Positions 59,077 to 64,000 of a stretch of DNA of 64,000 nucleotides are shown here, one piece after another (within the stretch, counting starts at the first letter, position 1; every line of letters begins with the position of its first letter). This DNA comes from Bacillus pumilus. Lineage in GTDB: Bacteria; Bacillota; Bacilli; Bacillales; Bacillaceae. The DNA lies in NCBI RefSeq assembly GCF_009937765.1, contig NZ_CP047089.1, positions 1,610,272 through 1,674,271 on the forward strand, written 5' to 3'. The notes under the pieces were generated by a model. It was not told the DNA's origin and ran no database searches. It was given only the letters and a program-made list of their open reading frames with translations. A program made the position numbers and the translations under genes.

Positions 59077-59391
59077 TTGAAGAAAGTTAAATTAACACGA
59101 TTACCAAAACAATCACAGATATCGAAAAAGAAATAACAAAAATCGCACTGAGTATAGTGAAAGAAAAGCAAAAAGATTTTCGAGAATTAGGATTATCAAT
59201 CAATGTTGAATTAGCGATTCGTATATGGACAAAAATATAGAGGGAGAGATATTCATGTTTCAGATTGTTTTACAGCAGGTTATCATTCATCCATATATTT
59301 TTCAGTAGGTATCTTAATGGCGAAGAGTTTCATGAGAAAGCCATTCAAAGCCATGATGAATAAAATCTTATTAGGAGGCTTATAAGGAGTG
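59077..59391 (+). pseudogene. Degenerate coding remnants between immunity genes
   Basis: A 19-codon ORF at TTG 59077 (KKVKLTRLPKQSQISKKK) has a good GGAGG but stops early. In another frame 59091-59240 reads as 49 residues of helical protein ending VELAIRIWTKI. A third piece ends MRKPFKAMMNKILLGGL near 59384. Each is open but none has both a start and a ribosome site in register. This looks like a decayed toxin tip or immunity gene. The whole 58993-59411 gap is otherwise AT-rich spacer. Confidence 0.45.
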
Positions 59392-59411
59392 CACTTGAAA
59401 ATATACAATTA

Positions 59412-60047
59412 ATGTCAGATGATGATCGTGGAATTTTAGCCAGACAATCCCTTTGTGTGACTGAAATGTTTTTATACGAATTAGAAAAGAAATTTCAAAC
59501 AAAAGATTGTGAGGCTATTGTTTTAATATGTGGCTCTTTTAAAGACTACAAATTAATTAGTACTTCAAAAGATGAACCAGACATCTTATTTTTAAAAAAT
59601 ACGTACGAGCTGGAAGTACCCTTCCGTTACAGTGAATTTGAACATGCAATAAATAAGAAAAAGATCTTAGCTGACACTTGGGAAAAATCGATGCTCTATC
59701 TGTGTGAACTGAAAAATTGGGACAGTCAGCAAGTCAAAGCGGCATTTCAAAAAATGAAAGAAAAGGAATATAAAGCAGAGATAAAAGGAAAACAAAGAAA
59801 ATTAAGTCCTGATAAAACAAAGAAAGCATATCCTCTGATTGAATTAGATTTAAAGCAGTTTACTCTTTATCTTGTAGTTGAAGACAATAAAAGAAATATC
59901 TTAGATAAAAAATTAATTGCAGAAACCGATACCTACTTAGAAGATATTTCGTATCATATGAGAGAGCTTAAATGGTTAACGGATCATGAAGTGGCACTTT
60001 TCAAACGTGCACATAAAACAGTTTATACAAGTATACGTTTATCGTGA
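59412..60047 (+). CDS. Small protein of the immunity array, 211 residues
   Basis: 211 residues from ATG 59412, with no membrane segment or signal. The middle is lysine-rich (KMKEKEYKAEIKGKQRKLSPDKTKK) and the ends acidic. No family recognised. The ribosome site is poor: AAGGAGTG lies 25 bases upstream and serves a short out-of-frame ORF, and the reading frame is open upstream back to a stop near 59360. The start may be damaged or non-standard. An immunity role is inferred from the array only. Confidence 0.55.
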   Translation: MSDDDRGILARQSLCVTEMFLYELEKKFQTKDCEAIVLICGSFKDYKLISTSKDEPDILFLKNTYELEVPFRYSEFEHAINKKKILADTWEKSMLYLCELKNWDSQQVKAAFQKMKEKEYKAEIKGKQRKLSPDKTKKAYPLIELDLKQFTLYLVVEDNKRNILDKKLIAETDTYLEDISYHMRELKWLTDHEVALFKRAHKTVYTSIRLS

Positions 60048-60120
60048 TAAAGCCAAATGAGAATAGCATACATAACACTTGATGAAATAAAGAACGCATT
60101 ATATAAGGAGTGTATTCCAA

Positions 60121-60879
60121 ATGGGTTTTTGGGAAGAAGAACATAAGAAAAAGAGCATCATGATCGGTGATGACGGATTAGATATTTTTGAAGAAGCGAT
60201 CGAACAATTTTATGAAATGACTGAGGAACATTTGGAGAGAAAGCCAACGATGGATGAAATGCTTTTAACAATTATGATGGCCTTAAACAATGGAGGTAGT
60301 CACTATTTTGATGATTTAAACGACAAAGAAGTAACGGACATTAAAATAACAACTAAAAAAGCAAAAAATTTAAGTGACATTGAACCAGGAGCTATTATTG
60401 AACTCCCATTAGAAGAATATGGAGAATTGAACTATGCTTTGATCATTTCGGGTGAGGGAAAAAATCAATATGATGATATTTTAATCCAATACTATGATTT
60501 GTTTGTTGATGAAAGAATAGAAAAAAGTGAGTTAAAACAATTGATAAAAAAAGAGAATGGACTATTTGTTGCAAATACAGGCCTGACAGGCTTTTTAAGT
60601 GGTTCATGGAAAGTCATCACAAAAATAAATAAAGATTTTATAAAAGAAGAGGATCTTCAAAATCTGAAATTCGTGGTATACCGAGATGAAAATTATTACG
60701 TAAGCGAGGGAAAAGAAGGTTCTATTGCACCTGTTATGGACTTAGAAATTGCTGATCCAAAAACCGCTAAAATGATATTTAACCCGATTGGTATGTATGG
60801 CGAATACACTATTATAAACATTCTTTCTTTATATTTTAAAGGGATGTCGATGGAGGATATTATCAAATATGAAATATAG
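60121..60879 (+). CDS. Imm26-like immunity protein
   Basis: 252 residues. The N-terminal helical part (FEEAIEQFYEMTEEHLERKPTM) is followed by DIEPGAIIELPLEEYGELNYALIISG, which matches the Imm26 pattern of a KxGdifaIpL motif followed by a Y/A-rich strand. Imm26 proteins accompany polymorphic toxins. ATG 60121 follows AAGGAGTG by 9 bases. The family call is moderate because it rests on pattern memory. Confidence 0.6.
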   Translation: MGFWEEEHKKKSIMIGDDGLDIFEEAIEQFYEMTEEHLERKPTMDEMLLTIMMALNNGGSHYFDDLNDKEVTDIKITTKKAKNLSDIEPGAIIELPLEEYGELNYALIISGEGKNQYDDILIQYYDLFVDERIEKSELKQLIKKENGLFVANTGLTGFLSGSWKVITKINKDFIKEEDLQNLKFVVYRDENYYVSEGKEGSIAPVMDLEIADPKTAKMIFNPIGMYGEYTIINILSLYFKGMSMEDIIKYEI

Positions 60880-60941
60880 GCAGTTTACAACGTGAAGTGA
60901 GTTTTGAGAAAGGAATGGTGTAATGAATAGACGAGCCCAAA

Positions 60942-61169
60942 ATGCTAGACTGTTTAAATAAAATAAGACAAGTCTTGAAGGGGATGATCACAAGAGAACA
61001 AGTATCTGATTGGGCTGAAATTTACGTTTCTTCAGACGAACCAGAAATAGACGATGATCAAGTTTGGGGTATGTTGATTCTTTTGAGTGGAATTGATTTG
61101 AAAGATTCACCTAATTCTTACTTACATTGTGTAGATGATTTGAATGATTGGATAGAAAAGTACCAATAG
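60942..61169 (+). CDS. Small acidic immunity-like protein, 75 residues
   Basis: 75 residues: MLDCLNKIRQVLKGMITREQ, then EVDDDQVW-like acidic helices and LHCVDDLNDWIEKYQ. The pattern of a short helical protein with many Asp/Glu and Trp is common for nuclease immunity proteins. The ATG at 60942 has no clear ribosome site. An in-frame-free ATG at 60922 behind AAAGGAATGG encodes MNRRAQ and then leaves this frame, so a one-base shift near 60940 may have occurred. Confidence 0.55.
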   Translation: MLDCLNKIRQVLKGMITREQVSDWAEIYVSSDEPEIDDDQVWGMLILLSGIDLKDSPNSYLHCVDDLNDWIEKYQ

Positions 61170-61234
61170 TTCCTATATATCAGCTTACTATATTCATATG
61201 GTTAAGCCCCCATCTAATAAAAGGAGTGAATGTT

Positions 61235-61915
61235 ATGCCTGAAACAGTTATCGCAATTCCGGGATTTTGGTCACATCATTTAAAAGAACTTGAAGAATTG
61301 AATGATTATATATTCGTGAATGATCGAATCATACATAAACGAACTGGAACTGATTACGACCTTGAAGTAGTGGATCATATTGATCAATTAAGCGAGACTT
61401 TCCTTCCAAATGAACAATTCAATTCAGAAGAACTTAAACAAATAGATACGCATCAAACATGCTTATATATCATTGGGGTGACTGAATCCTTAGAAGAAAT
61501 AAACGCGCTTGTGCAAGTTACTACGGATTTACTAAAGATTGATGGCATGGCAATAAAAGTTGAATCATCAGGTCGTTCTTTTATGAAGAAGACATGGCAA
61601 AGTTTAATAGAAGAGTTCAATCCTTATCAATATATGACTACTATTGTTCAAGAAAGTGATGTTATATATGTGACAAGTGGTTTTCAACAATTTGGAGAGC
61701 CGGAAATGATGTTTGAAGGGTTTCATGCTGATGAAATAGAGCGGTACTTTTTAAACTGGATAAACAAATCTATTCAAGAAAAAAGAGAAGCTTTAAAAGA
61801 AAAGGTGATCTATGATGAAGGTCAGCAGATAAAGTTAGATCTTATTGAATACGATTTTTATCCCGAAGATGATTTGTTTTACAATCCATATGGAATCGTC
61901 GTCTTCAATAAGTAA
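61235..61915 (+). CDS. DUF4261-like or unknown protein of the immunity array
   Basis: 226 residues starting MPETVIAIPGFWSHHLKELE and ending YEDDLFYNPYGIVVF-type acidic/aromatic tail. No signal or membrane segment. The segment IVQESDVIYVTSGFQQFGEP resembles a beta-hairpin core; I cannot name a family securely. ATG 61235 follows AAAAGGAGTG, the same ribosome-site style as its neighbours. An upstream extension to 61148 has no ribosome site. Confidence 0.6.
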   Translation: MPETVIAIPGFWSHHLKELEELNDYIFVNDRIIHKRTGTDYDLEVVDHIDQLSETFLPNEQFNSEELKQIDTHQTCLYIIGVTESLEEINALVQVTTDLLKIDGMAIKVESSGRSFMKKTWQSLIEEFNPYQYMTTIVQESDVIYVTSGFQQFGEPEMMFEGFHADEIERYFLNWINKSIQEKREALKEKVIYDEGQQIKLDLIEYDFYPEDDLFYNPYGIVVFNK

Positions 61916-61964
61916 TGTCTAAAAACAAGCCGTTACAGTAGATCAATAGAAAAGGAGTGACGCG

Positions 61965-62348
61965 ATGTCCATGCATCCGAAAGAATTAGAAACCACCGTC
62001 CAATTACCTGCGAAAAAGCGTTATGACTACTTCATTAAAAAGATTGTTGATTTTGAAGAAGTATGGTCATTAAGAAACGAGAAGGGATGGGTGATGTCAG
62101 AGGATGAATATGGTGTACCGCAGCTTCATTTTTGGCCGACAGAGGATCATGCCGCTTATTGTGCGATCGACCAATGGGAAAAATCAGTGCCAGAAATGAT
62201 TGATTTAGATGATTTGATAGAAGAGTGGCTACCCGGAATGATAGCAGATGGAATCAATCCGTCGATTTTCTATAATCGAAATGATTCGGTTTCAACTGAA
62301 ATTCAAACATTAAAAGAAGATATAGAGGAAGAATTAAAAAACTACTAG
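61965..62348 (+). CDS. DUF2750-type immunity-array protein
   Basis: 127 residues. RYDYFIKKIVDFEEVWSLR followed by GWVMSEDEYGVPQLHFWPTEDHAAYCA and a WEKSVPEMIDLDDLIEEWLPGM segment match the DUF2750 pattern, a small alpha/beta protein often found beside polymorphic toxins. ATG 61965 lies behind AAAAGGAGTG. It is 24 bases from the next gene. Confidence 0.7.
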   Translation: MSMHPKELETTVQLPAKKRYDYFIKKIVDFEEVWSLRNEKGWVMSEDEYGVPQLHFWPTEDHAAYCAIDQWEKSVPEMIDLDDLIEEWLPGMIADGINPSIFYNRNDSVSTEIQTLKEDIEEELKNY

Positions 62349-62372
62349 TTCGACAAGAGTGGAGGTAGTTGT

Positions 62373-62999
62373 TTGAAACGGCTTGAAGACTTATTTATTC
62401 GTTCAGAAAAAGAATTCAAATTCTATCAGAATTTAGTAGACCATGTGTTTGACACAAATAAAGAGCTACCACAACAAGTCTTCCGTAAGACATTTGACTG
62501 TTTTTTGTTTCAAGAGTTTGATTGGGCATTGAGTGATGATATTTTACCAACCATTAAAGAGTTATCATTTGTTACACAAGATAGAGAATTTTTAACTGCA
62601 GTCCTTCAACCAGATCCAACCGAATATTATTTGAAGGAATTTGGTTATTATAATTGGCTGAAAGCGAATGTAAACATTTCAAGTGAGGATTATGTTAATG
62701 CACTATGGACGCATCCAAAAGAGTCTATAGCAGATGATATCATAACGAATTCGTACATAGTGGTCTGGTTATCACATTCTTTACAGTGGGCGATTTGGAC
62801 AGATAGAGATATGGAAATTTGTATCATAGGAATGGCATCAACAAAAGATTCTGTGAAAAATATATTAAAAGAAGGGTGGAAACCAATGGATCACCCTGTT
62901 TTAGCAAATTGGTTTGAAGGATTATTGAAGGATCAAAAAACATTCAATGACTATTACACCCAAATGCTTTCTCATTATGCGTCATGTTACAAGCGTTGA
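62373..62999 (+). CDS. Immunity-array protein, paralogue A
   Basis: 208 residues, largely helical, acidic, with no known motif. It shares a core with the next gene: YYLKEFGYYNWLK and IVVWLSHSLQWAIWTDRDMEI here, DYYHDFGYYPWVK and RVIWFSPSAKWIIYGERSYEI there. TTG 62373 is 7 bases after GGAGG. Function unknown; a tandem duplication of one immunity gene that has since diverged is the simplest reading. Confidence 0.65.
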   Translation: MKRLEDLFIRSEKEFKFYQNLVDHVFDTNKELPQQVFRKTFDCFLFQEFDWALSDDILPTIKELSFVTQDREFLTAVLQPDPTEYYLKEFGYYNWLKANVNISSEDYVNALWTHPKESIADDIITNSYIVVWLSHSLQWAIWTDRDMEICIIGMASTKDSVKNILKEGWKPMDHPVLANWFEGLLKDQKTFNDYYTQMLSHYASCYKR

Positions 63000-63055
63000 A
63001 ATGGAGTATCAATGACTGATGATAGATTTACCCGTAGATATGAAAGGAGCATAAA

Positions 63056-63663
63056 GTGAAACATTTGTTTATATCCGATCCAAAAGAATTTGAACATGTT
63101 CTATCGTTTGTTCATTCGCTCATTCACAGTACGAAGACATTTCCTGATCAAGTGTTGAAAACGAACACCCCTCATTATTTATTCGAAGAATTCCATTGGT
63201 TGTTATCAGATGATAGCTGGGAAATGTTAAAAGGTTTAGCTTTGAATCATCATGATGACTATATACTCATGGCTGTATTAGATGAGCAGAAGAGTATGGA
63301 TGATTATTATCATGATTTTGGTTATTATCCTTGGGTGAAAATCCCGTTAAACCTCACACCAAGTGATTACCTCGATCTCTTAACGGATTATCCGATAGAG
63401 AGTGTAAATGATAGCATAATGGATATTGCTTCACGTGTGATATGGTTTTCCCCTTCTGCGAAATGGATCATTTATGGCGAAAGAAGTTATGAGATAGGAG
63501 TACTAGCAGTTCATCAATTAGAACAAATGAATAAACAATTGTTAAAAACGTGGAGAACTTTAGATGAGATTGTATTAGATTGGATTTCAGTTGTATTTCC
63601 GAATCAAAACTTCCTGATGATTTTAAAAAGGAACTGATTCGAAATTATACAAACGTAGTATGA
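63056..63663 (+). pseudogene. Immunity-array protein, paralogue B, with a 3' frameshift
   Basis: GTG 63056 behind AAAGGAGC opens 193 residues, ending FPNQNFLMILKRN at 63637. Reading one base out from about 63610 gives PDDFKKELIRNYTNVV and a stop at 63663, which is far more like a natural C-terminus of this acidic family and aligns with the tail of paralogue A. A single T lost near 63610 would explain it. The product may still fold, since only about the last 16 residues change. Confidence 0.6.
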
Positions 63664-63686
63664 AATAACTTCATAAGGAGGAAGAC

Positions 63687-64000
63687 ATGAATCAAATAGA
63701 CAATGTGTTATCTATACTAGATGAGTCTTTCCTAAATAAAGAGTTTCCTTTATTAGATAATGGGAACTTTGATTTTGCCAAAGGGAAGCTTTCTCTATTT
63801 ACGAGAGAGGAAAATTGGTTGATCACGATTCAATTATTCGGTTTATCGAAGGTAGGACCTGCTATTGATTTTTTTGCGATTGGTCCTGAGTTGAATAATG
63901 AATCAATCCATTTTCTATTGGATGAGCTTTTTGATTTCGTGGATCATCATCATGAAATAATAGATGATGATGAGATAGAACCTGGTTTCACTAAGCATCC
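63687..64000 (+). CDS. Immunity-array protein, 5' part
   Basis: ATG 63687, about 6 bases after AAGGAGG, opens MNQIDNVLSILDESFLNKEF and stays open for 104 residues to the window edge, so it is incomplete. It is acidic with a histidine/aspartate-rich stretch (DFVDHHHEIIDDDEIE) and the core LITIQLFGLSKVGPAIDFFA, which resembles DUF7003-type proteins seen near toxins. It extends the array beyond this window. Confidence 0.6.
   Translation, partial: MNQIDNVLSILDESFLNKEFPLLDNGNFDFAKGKLSLFTREENWLITIQLFGLSKVGPAIDFFAIGPELNNESIHFLLDELFDFVDHHHEIIDDDEIEPGFTKH

Overview
The window is chromosomal DNA of a low-to-moderate GC Firmicute, almost certainly the Bacillus pumilus group (pumilus, safensis, altitudinis). 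The first half keeps the Bacillus subtilis order yrvO, mnmA, yrrB, recD2, yrrD, glnPMHQ, yrrI, alaS, ireB, ruvX, yrzB, mltG, trmR, trhP1, trhP2, udk, greA, pbpI, yrrS, yrzA, yrrT, mtnN, mccA, mccB, yrhC, yrzI, yrhH. A chromosomal class D beta-lactamase of the B. pumilus type and a WapA-like protein fit that group. No tRNA, rRNA, CRISPR array, prophage or intact insertion sequence was seen.

Positions 1-31,000 are core genome. They cover tRNA thiolation (YrvO with MnmA), a TPR protein, RecD2 helicase and a glutamine ABC importer with a TnrA-like site. Next come AlaRS behind an alanine T-box, the ireB-ruvX-yrzB trio, MltG, and the TrmR/TrhP1/TrhP2 set for tRNA wobble 5-methoxyuridine. Udk, GreA and PbpI follow, then the methionine-to-cysteine recycling operon yrrT-mtnN-mccA-mccB-yrhC. 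One visible departure from B. subtilis is a BirA-controlled block, bioY-yhfT-yhfS, between yrzB and mltG.

Positions 30,500-31,510 hold a polycistron of very short peptides around YrzI, with its own promoter and a strong shared terminator, facing a YjcZ-type spore peptide gene. Positions 31,600-50,000 are accessory metabolism. They contain a methyltransferase behind an ECF-sigma-type promoter, a formaldehyde dehydrogenase, a GNAT/ABC exporter pair preceded by a possible leader peptide, and a LysR/AgcS/Fe-ADH unit with a cre-like site. After these come an SDR, an MFS exporter behind a T-box, butanediol dehydrogenase, Mn catalase and an amino-acid-type ABC importer. The importer is divergent from an acyl-CoA-dehydrogenase-like flavoprotein and is probably a sulfur-scavenging module.

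Positions 50,100-64,000 carry the class D beta-lactamase, then a 2.3-kiloresidue WapA-like RHS protein with a small basic nuclease-like C-terminus. Behind it is an AT-rich array of at least eight small acidic proteins, gene remnants and frameshifts. This looks like an immunity-gene array built by repeated exchange of toxin tips. The array runs off the right edge.
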